Assembly (NCBI GenBank): GCA_027604685.1
Contig: JADHYX010000094.1
Coordinates: 17,843-62,845 of the forward strand
Origin: Lobulomyces angularis
Lineage: Eukaryota > Chytridiomycota > Chytridiomycetes > Lobulomycetales > Lobulomycetaceae
Length of the DNA: 45,003 nt
Direction of reading: 5' to 3'
Under the pieces are notes generated by a model. That model did no database searches. It worked only from the letters and a program-made list of their open reading frames with translations, and was not told the DNA's origin. Made by a program: the position numbers and the translations under genes. This document shows, one piece after another, positions 21,905 through 32,754 of the stretch; within the stretch, counting starts at the first letter, position 1, and each line of letters begins with the position of its first letter.

Positions 21905-24900
21905 TCAATTTAAAAGTATAGAATTTAACCTCTCAAAGATTTCAGAAAGTTTCCATTCCTTATTATTGCTGTTATTTACACCAATTTTTTCTAATTCTTC
22001 CTTGATGTTTAAAACCTTTAAAGTACCATTACCATCTAATTCTTTACAATCCACGAAATTTGTGGTGGCTGCACCATCATTATCCAGTTTTGAATTAAAC
22101 TTAAAAATCAAACTAATATTTTTAAAATTACAAACTGCAATCACACTGGTTGATGAAAACAAATCTCCACCACCAGAAAACGACTCCTCACTATTAATTG
22201 TATACTGAAAGTTATACTTTGACTGCAAATTTTTTAACTCTTGCTCTGTTGCAAAATTAAATGTACTGGTATCATTTGAATTAACTGGAGATGTAAATAA
22301 ATCATTAAACTCATCCAGAACACTAGTATTAATAGATTCTCCTGCTTTCAGCTTCTTTTCAGAAGCATCTTCAGAATCAAAATCGTCAGGCTTTGAACGC
22401 TTACCACCTACTGTAGTGGTGTTCGTTAAAGAAGTATCTACAGGTTCATCAACAGCAGTAGTTGGGGGAGGAGATTCATAATTGAAATCAAACAAGGAAT
22501 CAATATTTTCTAATCAAAAAAAAATTAATGTTTTTGATTTACAAAAAATACCTTCATTAGTCATTTCGTTACCAGGTGCAGCAGACACGTTAGAAACTGG
22601 GGCAGGAGTCTGTTCCAAATTAGAACTACTAGTATATAAACCATTTCCAAATGCATTTGCATTTTTATTAATAGCATTGGCGTTAGCTTGAGTGTTGGAA
22701 TTAGCAGGAGTTTGTTGTTGTTGTGGTATTGACTCTTGTTGTGGTATTTGACCAACTTGTTGCTGAGATGTAGGTATTTGGTGTTGTAAAGACCTCCCGC
22801 TTAATTGTTGTTGCTGAAGATTTTGCTGGTGTTGCTGTTGCTGTTGAAGAAGATTTGCTTGTTGCTCTTGTTGATTCATGAACATGTTATTTTGCTGTTG
22901 ATGTCCGTGAGATAGGTTTCCTTGAGATAAATTTCCAGGTTGCAAATGAGGAGAAGTCAATCCCTGACCCATCATATTTTGCATTTGACTATGTTGTTGT
23001 TGCAAATTACTCAAATGTGGATTTTGTTGATTATTTTGATTGTTATTTTGATTGTTATTTTGAATCATTTGCTGTTCCATTTGCCTTTTCAATGCATTTT
23101 GTTGTTCCACATTTAAATTCATATATTGAGAGCCCATTATTCCACTCATTCCCATGGTCCCAGCAGGCATGTTGCCCACACCTCTTGCCATACTCTGTTG
23201 CAACATTTGTTGTTGCTGCATCCTTAATTGCTGTATCATTTGGGGATTCATTCCACTAAATTGGTGTTGTGCATTCAGATTCATTTGCCCAACAACCGTA
23301 TTCGGTAACATGGCAGCACTCATACTTGGGCTTTGATTTATTTGGCCAGGCGTTACCCTAGGTGACTGCTTAGGTGGTGACGTAGAATTTTTTTGCTGTA
23401 ACTGGCTCTGGCCAAGTTGCTGTGGCATAACCTGTGCTGACATTACAGGGCTGGCTCCAATTGAATTCATTCTATTTCCAGGTAACTGCCCAGCAGCAAG
23501 TTGTGGAGACATTTGAGAGTTCTGCCTGACACCAGGATTATTATTTCCCATTTGGCCTTGTTGCCCACCTCTTAACTGCGCAGCGGCTAATGCAGGACTT
23601 CGCTGCAGATGAGCTTGTTGCAATTGCTGTTGCTGCAATGCAGCATGTTGCTGCATTTGAATTTGTTGCAGTTGCTGCAATTGTTGCGGGTTCATTTGCG
23701 CAAGCTGGGCTGATGTAATCTGATGTTGTGGTCTCATCATCATTTGTCCTGGATTTTGGATTCCACTTAACTGATTTATTAAAGTGTTTTGTTGCCCCAT
23801 GACACCCATCATTCCAGTATTGGCCATATTGAGTCCGAGTTGATTTATCATATGTTGATTTTGAATAGAATTAGGAGGTAAGGAGCCTGGTGCTTGTTGA
23901 GGAGTTGGTGGATTTATACCTGTTTGCTGTGGTGCTGCATTGCCAGCTAAATTTTGGCCTCCTCCTGATTGGTTTAGTAAAGCTGAGCTAGATATCGGCA
24001 TCTGGGAGGGCTGTTGAGCAGGAGAGGAACGATTTTGATTAGCACCGCTGGTAACTGCCTGTGCAGGTATAGGTGAATTAACAGAATTATTACTTCCTAA
24101 ACCGCTAGGGGTATTAATAGGATTAGTGTTTGGAGTTCCCATCCCTTGTTGTACTCCACTTACTCTTTGATTTTGCACTCTAAGAGCTTCAGCATACTGA
24201 TAAAATCTGATCAAATTCTGTTGAAGTTGAGAAACAGTGTCTGGAGTAAGATAATAAATCCCCTGATTTAATTGAAATCCTTCAAGCTGCGCTTCCATCA
24301 TTCGTTTCTACCAGAAAAAAAAAAAAAAACATTAATTCTTGATGTGGTTATGCGCGTAAAATTACCATTCCTTGTAATTTTTTGATCATGTCGTATTCTT
24401 TTTCAGAACCAAAGCAGTGCAGTATATCGATCCAACGCTGTATGTTTCTGTAAAGAGGGGCCATTTCTTTTATCTAAACATAATGCTTTTAGTTATTTAT
24501 GATATTAGTGTTACCTTGCCAACGACAATAGCTTTCTGATCCTCGGTTAAATTAGCTGGAGTCATTCTAATGGTAACTAGACAAAAAAATTGGTTTTACA
24601 AAAAAAAAATCTTTAATACCTGGCGCGCCTGACACTGCAGCGGTAATAACCGAGGTATCTCCGTTAGATTGCGTTGAGCCGCCACTATTCGCTGGTAAAC
24701 CAGCATTACTGAAAAAAGATTGCACAGAATTAGACAAGCTTTCCGCTTTCGTTAATGAATCCGAGGGCTGTTCAGATGCAGAAAACGATGTAGCAGCTTG
24801 AGAAGTCGTGCCTGTGTTGGAAGGGGTTCCAGTTGGAGCTTGCTGACCAGAAAAAGTCCCAGAAGCTGAAATAGTTGAAGAAGTAGGATCACTAGTAGTA

Positions 24901-26428
24901 ACAGGAGCGTCAGATGCATTAAAACCAGAAAAGGTAACAGGGGTATTTGCTGGTTCAGCTTTTACCTTTGGAGAGGAATTGTCATTGTTTTTTGAGCTGT
25001 CAGGTGTAGCCACTACTGACGTCGCAGAAGACTGGGCTGCTTCATTCTTCATATCTTTTAACTTTGGGCTTGTTGGATTCAATGAAGTGCCTTGGCCTTG
25101 AGGATTATTTGCTTGCTGCATATTACTGGAATTTTGTGACGGTTGAACATTATTACTAGTATTTCCTATATTGCTAGAGTTGGTATTGCCATTCTTCAAC
25201 TGGTTGCCTCCACTTGACGAAAGCAAGCTTTGCTGTAACTGCTGTTGTTGAAGATGCATTTGCTGCTGCTGTAACATTCGCTGCTCCTTTAGCATTTGCT
25301 GGTGCCCTTGCTGCTGAGAATTCTGCAATTGATTATGCTGAACTTGTTGTTGCTGATTTTGTAAATGTTGCAATAAGGGAGATTGCATTTGTTGAGAGGC
25401 TTGCTGTACATTTCTTAACTGACCAGCCATTAATTGGGGAGATTGTCCTGGCATCAAATGCGGTGATCCTGGAACCGCTTGATTATTTAGCGGGTCAAGT
25501 TGTGGTGAACCAGGAGGTAATCCTCCAGCCGGAATTCCGTTACCAATTAGTTCTAATATTTACAACAAATTTTTTTTAATAAATGTATAAACATATAATC
25601 AACAATATGCGTGAAGAAAAAAAATGGAGGAAGTTAAAACCAGAAAATATTTAAATTACCCGGTCTTCGTTGAGTAATGCTAGACATTTGCTGTTGAATA
25701 GTTAAGAGATACATTTCCTGCGAAAAATCAAAAAAAAATTTTTATTTATGAATAAAAAAAAAAAGAAAATTACTCTTGACATCGCAGTTCTAAAAGCTTT
25801 TAATTCTAAATTCTGAGCCAAATACTGAATTCTTTCTTCAGCTTGGGGAGGTATAACAGTTCTTAACAACTCGATACTAAATTTAAAAAAAATAAATCAA
25901 AAAAAATAGTAAAAATTGAAGATGACTGATGATAAATGACACATACAGCTTATGGATAATGCTAACACGTTCCTGCTCATTCAAAAAAGGAGGGCCTTGA
26001 TTTTGATGCAATTGTTGTTGCTGGTTAAATTGGATTGACTGATGTTGAGCCATCTGATTATTTTGATTATTATTTATATTCAGTAACTGATTTTGTTGAT
26101 GTTGCAATAAATGGCTTTGTTGCTGGGTTTGAAGAGCATCGTTGTCCTGCTGACTTCTTTGATTTTGATGCTGGAAAAGTAGCATTCTTTGTTGCTGTAA
26201 CTGTTGTTGATGTAGCTGACTAACTTGAAGTTGTTGAGAGTGATTTAAACTATGATGGCCTTGATGTTGTAAGAGTTGTTGCAACTGTAGCTGCTGTTGA
26301 TTACTTAACATCTGTTGGTAAGCTTGAGATTGATTTTGATTAGCACCCGCTATATTATTTAGATTATTATTTGGATTGTTGGCATTAACAGATTGCCCAA
26401 ACATTCCACTTAAACTGTTATTATCCAT
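21905..26428 (-). CDS. MED15: Mediator subunit 15-like glutamine-rich coactivator
   Basis: Med15/Gal11 is a Mediator tail subunit that binds transcription activators. This long gene starts MDNNSLSGMFGQSVNANNPN at 26428. A Gln-rich head leads to ERVSIIHKL-IELLRTVIPPQ, ERIQYLAQNLELKAFRTAMS and REMYLLTIQQQMSSI, which resembles the KIX fold of fungal Med15 (helix with E-x-x-x-F-x-x-A-x-S-x-E-x-Y). Next come large Gln, Asn, Ser and Pro-rich exons (25457-24567, 24301-22514). Between them lies a conserved helical segment: NLTEDQKAIVVGKI, APLYRNIQRWIDILHCF, then MMEAQLEGFQLNQGIYYLTP. The last exon (22495-21905) has a KKLK-type basic patch after GGKRSKPDDFDSEDASEKK and a compact C-terminus ending in TGA. 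CAA-repeat tracts are extensive. Low complexity limits certainty, but the KIX-like segment plus overall form supports Med15. Confidence 0.78.
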
Positions 26429-27166
26429 AGAAAAAAAAAAGTTTAAAAAAAACTTTCAATTACTTTAGGTGCTTCCAATTTTTTTTTTTTTTTTTTTTTT
26501 TGTATTAAAATTTTTTTAATTCTAACTAAAAAACAATAAAAAACGAAAAAAGGAACAGGTTTTAAATTAAAGTTCAAAATATTCTTTTATTTTGCAAAAA
26601 CAAAAAAGATGTAAGATTTTTTACTATAAAAATTCTATTAAAAAGATTGAATTTTCTAAAGTTTTTCTTGGGGCGTCCAATGTGGTGGATGGTTGAAGGG
26701 TGGCTGGTTCAACTAGAGATCAACTTTAAATATTTTCAAATCTAAAAAGAATCAGATCAGGTTTGAAGACTTCTCTTTGGGAACAATGCACATATCTTCC
26801 GTACTCAAATCAGAAGTTGCTGATTTAGTTTCCCACCCCCAGCCACTTTAACTAATCCCAAATATCCACCAGCCACCGATTGGTTTCCTCAAAACAATCT
26901 ACTTGATACTCTAAAAGAGCTCCTAAACTGTTGTTATCGTTAAATTTTCATTCAAAATTAAGTAATGCATAGGTACATTTCCACTTCTTGAAATACAATA
27001 CTGTGTGAATAAAGCAGAACGTTTCACTATACATTGTAATAATGACATTGTTATTGAAATTTAAAACAGAAAAAAATAATCCTAACTAATAATTTATAAT
27101 TATGGTATTTATTGTTCTTTTATGATAAATAATAATAAATAAATAAGTTTAATGAAGAGAAAACTT
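26429..27166. other. Long intergenic region upstream of MED15 with a GC-richer island
   Basis: This is a 738-base gap between the MED15 start and the Coa6 stop. Near the MED15 start there is a 22-base T-run. A GC-richer patch at about 26671-26900 stands out from its surroundings and contains an imperfect inverted repeat (see separate entry). No exon-like frame or known snRNA/tRNA signature was found. Confidence 0.5.
26677..26883. repeat. Imperfect inverted repeat bounding a 207-bp GC-richer segment
   Basis: The left end reads CCAATGTGGTGG at 26677 and the right end reads CCACCGATTGG, ending at 26883; they are inverted copies with one bulge. Internal GGTGGCTGG (left) and CCAGCCACC (right) are also complementary, and a second CCAGCCAC lies at about 26839. 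It could be a folded RNA, a small non-autonomous element, or paired CCAAT boxes of a promoter. No clear target-site duplication is visible. Confidence 0.4.
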
Positions 27167-27695
27167 TCATTTTTTCATTTTATCCCAAAAACCTTCCTCA
27201 TTTTTGGCTCTTTCGTTCTCTCTGCTTTCTATACTTTTTTTCAGTTCATCAGTTTGTAGCTCTTTAATTCTAATCAAACTAAAGTGTGTTACCCAGCTTT
27301 TCAAACAACTTTTTTCAAAGTTTAATAACTCTGGTTTACATTTAAATAGTTCCCGTCGTTCCTCTTTAGTTAAATTTTTATCCTTTTCACATTTTATTGC
27401 TGGGTTAGTTATATTCACATTTAAAATTTCATCATAAGTTTTTGGATTTAAGCCCACTAGCCATAAGTCATTTCTATTCAAGCAATTAAAATAAAAATCT
27501 CTAGCTTCCTAAATAATGTTATATTAAAAAATTTAAAAATATTGCAAAAAAAAAAATTAGTGTTGGATCCATTTTTAATAAAATACAGAAAAATTAGAAC
27601 TTAGTTATACTTTAATTTTATTATGTTATGTAGAAATAATAGTATTTTACCCAACACTGAGCTCTTTTTGATTGATTTGGGTGATTATTTGACAT
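27167..27695 (-). CDS. COA6: Cytochrome c oxidase assembly factor Coa6-like
   Basis: Coa6 is an intermembrane-space twin-cysteine protein that helps deliver copper to cytochrome c oxidase subunit 2. The short first exon (ATG at 27695) reads MSNNHPNQSKRAQCW; after an intron of about 140 nt the second exon continues EARDFYFNCLNRND. CWEARDFYFNC is a CX9C motif, and CKPELLNFEKSC followed by LKSWVTHF is the CX10C motif of this family; CW-ARD-Y--CL is its hallmark. The spacing between the two motifs is 47 residues, against roughly 10 in the human protein, because of a charged insert (LTKEERRELFK). The tail is a Lys/Glu-rich helix, ending in TGA at 27167. The intron is longer than most in the window. 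Confidence 0.85.
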
Positions 27696-27910
27696 TTTAA
27701 AATTTTACTATTTGAACAAAAACTAAATTCTAAGTAATTTCAAAAAAAATTTCTTTATTAAAAATTTAAAAATTTTTCATTACGGTCCAAATCACTCAAT
27801 TAATAAACAACAAAAAGAAAATTAAACATTGCAGGATATAAAAAATTCTACTTTTTTTTCTACTTAAGATTTAAAGCAAAAAATATATACTCTAAAACTA
27901 AAAACCTAAA

Positions 27911-29375
27911 CTATTTAAAATAATGAATGTCATGGGGATCACAACCTCTTAAAGATTTTGGTTCAGTACCTTCAACATAAATATCTTTAAAAAGTTCACT
28001 GATAGGAGGTTCTGGAGAATTTTTGCTATCTGCAACTGCTTGATCCATTTCAGCTCTAACTTCCTTATCAATAGCTTTCAACTCATCTTCAGTACAACAG
28101 CTTTGCTCAATTAATCTTTTTTTAAATCCGGTCAATGGATCTGATGTACTTCTCATATGTTGAATTTCTTCTCTAGTTCTATATGTTGTACCTGGATCTG
28201 ACATTGAGTGTCCACCATAACGATAAGTTGCCATCTTCAAATTGGACCAAAGTTTTAAATAATTTACCATCAATAAAATACCTCTATAACTAATGGCCCT
28301 TTTCCTGATGTACACCATTCCCGAGCATACTCGCAAGCATTTTTAACCGCGAGGACATCCATTCCTTTTAGTTAAAAAAAAATTTAATATAAATCTAATG
28401 CTATTTTACCATTAACTCGTAATCCAGGAATATAATCTCCTCTTGTAAAAAATTTGGTAGATGCAGCTCCACGATTAATGGAAGTACCCATAGCGTACTT
28501 GTTGTTTTCGCAAACAAATGCACAAGGCAAATCCCATAATTTGGCCATATTGTATGCTTCAAAAATTTGTCCCTGGTTAGCTGCCCCATCTCCATACAAT
28601 GCAAAGGTCATATTTTTTTTTTCCAAATATTTTTGAGTAAATGCTTAAAAAATATATCATGTATTTCAAAAAAAAAATTATTAGTAATGTTTACCTATAC
28701 CAGCGCCTAGTGGTACTTGGGCACCTACAATTCCGTTACCACCATAAAATTCATGAGCGAATAAGTGCATAGAACCACCTTTACCTTTGCTAGAACCATC
28801 ATATCTACCCATCAATTCAGCTATAATGCTTTTCGCTGATGCTCTAATTTTGTTTTCGTGATTTAGCAAGATCTCAAAAAAAAAAAATTTACCCTCGTGT
28901 ATAAGTAAACCCGTGACATCTATATGCAGTAATAATAGCGTCATCTTTAACAATAGCGGCCTCCATTCCAGCAGCAAGAGCTTAAAATTATTTAGGAATT
29001 TAAATTAACAAATTACAAACCTTCCTGCCCAGTAGACAAGTGACAAAAACCTCTAATCAATTTCGCTTTATAAAGCTGATCGCAAGCGGTTTCTAACCTT
29101 CTAATAGCCATCTTCACAGTGAAGTTTTTACAGTTTAAAATTTAATGAAACATAAGTGTTACCATAGTTCTATATAAAGCCAATAATTCTTCTTTATTAG
29201 AGGTGACTTCAAATTTTGGTTTTTCGCAATTGTGCACTTCATAACTAGACTCAGGAAGTTTAAAAGTAAAGGTAGAATTTCTTCTGCTTAACGCAACTTG
29301 TTGTTGAGGATGAATTATTGGAGAATTCAAAGTTGCCTTCACAACATTTTTTGTAGATCGAAAGAAATTAAACAT
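27911..29375 (-). CDS. PDA1: Pyruvate dehydrogenase E1 component subunit alpha, mitochondrial
   Basis: This thiamine-diphosphate enzyme subunit decarboxylates pyruvate in the mitochondrial matrix with the beta subunit. It starts [20 protein letters not shown] (ATG at 29375), a mitochondrial presequence. Exons then give [46 protein letters not shown] and [34 protein letters not shown] follows, then the ThDP/Mg motif [20 protein letters not shown]. The regulatory loop [16 protein letters not shown] keeps both serines phosphorylated by PDH kinase in homologues. The C-terminal exon (28336-27911) ends HDIHYFK. Seven or so introns are present, one with an AAG acceptor at 28365. All key motifs are intact. 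Confidence 0.97.
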
Positions 29376-29839
29376 CACTCACGAAATAAAGACAAGTTCA
29401 ACTAAGAAAAAATTTATTTTTTTTTTTTATCTTAGATTTTAAAAAGATAAAAAAATATCAGATTAAAAAAAAATTTACAAAAAAAATTTTGTTTTCAGTC
29501 AATCAGCAATTAGTTTCATATTAATTATTAGTGGAGATACAAAAAATTTATGCGAAGAGTAAAATTATGTTATTAGCAAGCATCAAAATTTATGCGAAGA
29601 GTAAAATTATGTTATTAGCAAGCATCAAAATTTATGCAGTAGTTAGTTATGAAGTTTGGCTATGAACCACACTGTTACTAAGTTTGTAACAATTTAAAAA
29701 ACAATGTATTTAAAGATAAAAATAAGATTGAATAAAATAGTAAAGTATAAAAAAGCTAAATGAGAAATGAAAAAGTATGAAATTTTAGTATTGTGGGATT
29801 GGAAAAAAAAAAAAAACAGACAAATGGAGCAACCTGATT
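29376..29839. other. Intergenic region containing a short tandem repeat
   Basis: This 464-base AT-rich gap lies between the PDH E1 alpha start and the Sel1-protein stop. Apart from the 42-bp tandem repeat described separately, nothing gene-like is visible. Confidence 0.5.
29543..29637. repeat. 42-bp tandem repeat, about 2.3 copies
   Basis: Two identical 42-base units at 29543-29584 and 29585-29626 start AAAATTTATGCGAAGAGTAA and end AGCAAGCATC. A third partial copy covers at least 29627-29637. The copies are perfect, which suggests a recent duplication. It lies in the putative 5' region of PDA1. Confidence 0.95.
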
Positions 29840-32369
29840 TTACGAAGTTTGAAAGTCCCCTTCATCCAAATAAGCTTCATTGGGAACTTTTTCATTGTCA
29901 TTACAGTTAACGTTTATGTTGCAATTTTCTTCTAGGTTCAAAGTAGAAAAAGTTTGAAAATGTTTTTGAACATTACTTTGTCGGTTTATATCTACAGAAT
30001 CAAAATTATTTTCATTTACTACCTGGAGAAAAGATTGCTGTCTATTTATAAAATTGATTGTTGTCTCCAAACTTGATTTTTCATCTCCTGGTATTTCATT
30101 ACATGGTTCATTTGGATAATTTGTATAGCTAATGCTACTATTACTATCTTCTTTGGAAATATTATGCTCAAGTATTTCAACACTTTTAAATTTGCTTCCA
30201 GGTAAAATTAATAAGTTCGAATTAAAAGAATTTTTGACTTCGTCTGAAGGCCCAAGTACCTCTGATATTTTTACGTGATTGTTTGAGTAAGTAGCTGAAT
30301 CTGCAGATAATAATTTAAAGTTCGGTTTTTCTGCAAAAACATGCAGCTCTATTGATTTTTCATTGGATATATCACTTTCCTTCGCTTTTTGTAAAGTACT
30401 CTGGGAAATAGATGAAACTTCAGTTATGATTTCATCCATTTTCAAAAGTTTTTCTACATTTGGAGATTGATATTCCCTTCCATCACTAAAAGCCAGTAAG
30501 TTTGTATGCTTTACCAACTTCTTTATGGTTGGCTCAACTTTTTCAGTCAATTCGTCATTATTTACTATTGTGGAAGGTTTTGAAGCCACATCAGAGTTTA
30601 GAAGCGGCAAAGAAACTTGTTTTGGTACAGCAAACTTTTTTACCTTTGTCGTTGCTGTAGCTCCTTGACACTTAACCTTTTTTAAATCTGGTTGAAATTT
30701 CAAATTTTTAGATACTGGTACCCTCTTTAACGCTTTTTAAATAAAATTTGCATTTAAAATTAACATTTATTTAATTAATGTGGCTATTTTCACCAAACGA
30801 ACTATCCTTTTTTGAAAGATTAAAAATAGCGTCGAGTGTTGATTTCTTGTCATTAATGTCAAAAATAAAATCGAAACTGTAATCTTTTCCGCTATTAAAG
30901 TTGTTATTCCAATTTTGCAAAAATTTCAACACTTTCCGAAAAATGCTTTCACTGATTTCCAATGAATTTAATACTGAATCATTTCCAGAGGACCAAATAT
31001 CCAAAATTAAAGAAGAAATTCCTACGATACTAGTTAAGAACTACGATTTATGATTTGAAAAACAAACCTTTTAAAGCAATCTCAGAGCCTAAATCTACAG
31101 CCTTCACATAAAAGTTAACTGACTTATTTAAGTCTATTTCATATCCCCACACTTTATTCCAGCTTTCAAATAAGCCTGCGTAGTAATCCGCCAAAACCAA
31201 TAATGAATCCAAATCATTTCCTAATGTTGCACTTTAAAAAAAAAAACAAAAAGGAAAAAATTTAAACTCTCATTTCTATTAACTTCATTCCAACTATCAA
31301 TAATGATTAAGTCTGCAATTTTACCTTTTAGTAGTATAAAGCAGAGCTTTTTCGATTAAATTGTTATCAGCCTCAAATTCAATATTTAATGTGTCTAAAT
31401 CGTCGTCTTCCTCATCTTCCTTTTCTTCGACAAGATCCTGGCCGTGAGTTTTTAATTTGACATAAAATTTTTCATTCTTTTTTAACTGAATCTTTTCTCT
31501 AAAAATTTTAGATACAATTTTCAGTGCTTTAATATCATCATTCCTCGCCAAAGTTTCTAATTTTAATAATCCTTTTTACAAATGCAATTACACCAAGTTT
31601 TATTAGGTCCGATATATAACACTTACCTCTTTCTGGCTCCTTTCATCAGAAAATTTAGTAGAAATTGACAATTTTACTTAATTTTTACCGGATTTCCTCT
31701 CAGGGTTCCTTCTCCGAGGAAGTAGCAACTTGAAACAGAAAAGGTAGAATGGACGTCACCTTGTTTACTTGCTAATAACCTTTTACAACTCAATGTCAAA
31801 GACAGGGAATAAACTAATTTAATCACCAATAATTAAATGCTTCTCTCTTTCTCTTCTTTTCGTTTAAATTCTTTTCATTCCAGTTCAAATCTGCTAATAA
31901 ATTTAAAATTTCCACATCTCGTGTACTTGAAGCTAATTAAGAAAAACCTTTTTTAAACGTTTTGTTAAGAGATAAAAAAGTAAAAACCTTTAGAAAGAAT
32001 TTTAAAAGCCAGTTGTCGATCACGTACCTCTTCATCATTAAGCAGAATAAAAGCCAAATTTTTTACAGCTTCAAGGTGATGCTGATCAGCGGCCAGTTTG
32101 AAGTACTTCAACGCCAGTTGTTTATTAGGTAAATATTTGATAAGATTTTGAGAAGGATATGGTAAGAAGTTGGGAAAATAGTCTAAAGTAATATGGTCCA
32201 CATTTACGTGCAACTTCCCATAGTATAAAAATGAGCCTAGAAAAAATTGACTTTGTGCCTCTTTCTTTTCAACAGCTAAAAATTCTAATCTAGATACGAA
32301 AATCAGACTTGATAGACTCAAATTTTCGCTTTCTTCTTCATTGACATTATCTAAATTTGATTTTTTCAT
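29840..32369 (-). CDS. Sel1-like repeat protein (multi-exon)
   Basis: The start is MKKSNLDNVNEEESENLSLS at 32369. Sel1-like helical pairs appear repeatedly: EAQSQFFLGSFLYYGKL, NKQLALKYFKLAADQHHLEA, SKQGDVHSTFSVSSCYFLGE, ARNDDIKALKIVSKIF, LGNDLDSLLVLADYYAGLF and LNKSVNFYVKAVDLGSEIAL. Such repeats scaffold ER-associated degradation or signalling proteins. The C-terminal exon (30703-29840) is a 280-residue disordered Ser/Asn-rich tail without recognised domains. A 13-nt micro-exon at 31639-31627 is needed to keep the frame between RGNP and TLARNDD. The last intron ends in AAG at 30733. Without a membrane segment it is not a simple Sel1/Hrd3 orthologue; the specific role is unknown. Confidence 0.75.
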
Positions 32370-32754
32370 GTTTAACTGTGTTTTGTTTTGACAATGAAAA
32401 TTTTTATCTGGAAAAACCTCGTTTTACTTTTTTTTTTTTCTTAATCATTCATTTGCATTTTATTTTTAAATAACAATAAAAAAAATTGTTGGTGTGTAAT
32501 TATTTAAATAGAAGTAAGTACAATTTTTATGACCTAGCCGTTAACATGTTGCAACTCTATTTAAATATATATATTCTTAAGGTATGTATGTAAGGTTATG
32601 AATTAAAAAATTTTCAAATTGCTGAAAACCGAACATTTTGATGGCAGTACAGTAACTGAAATACATAGAAGTCAAATTTTTGATGCAGTTTATAAAAGGA
32701 AAAGAAGCTATTGAAAAAGGTAGTAAATTTATACAAAGTAGCAGTAATATTTAA
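32370..32754. other. Intergenic region, no feature seen
   Basis: This is a 385-base AT-rich gap between the Sel1-protein start and the stop of the PPR-like gene. A T-run sits near 32429-32440, close to the start of the Sel1 gene. No exon-like frame is visible; the plus-strand frame at 32711-32929 is antisense to the next gene. Confidence 0.5.

Noticed and set aside
26671..26900. GC-richer island as a known spliceosomal or RNase P RNA
   Set aside because: None of the conserved core words of those RNAs is present, so it is reported only as an inverted repeat.
29543..29637. Tandem repeat as a CRISPR array or minisatellite locus
   Set aside because: The units abut with no spacers and number fewer than three, so it is a simple local duplication.
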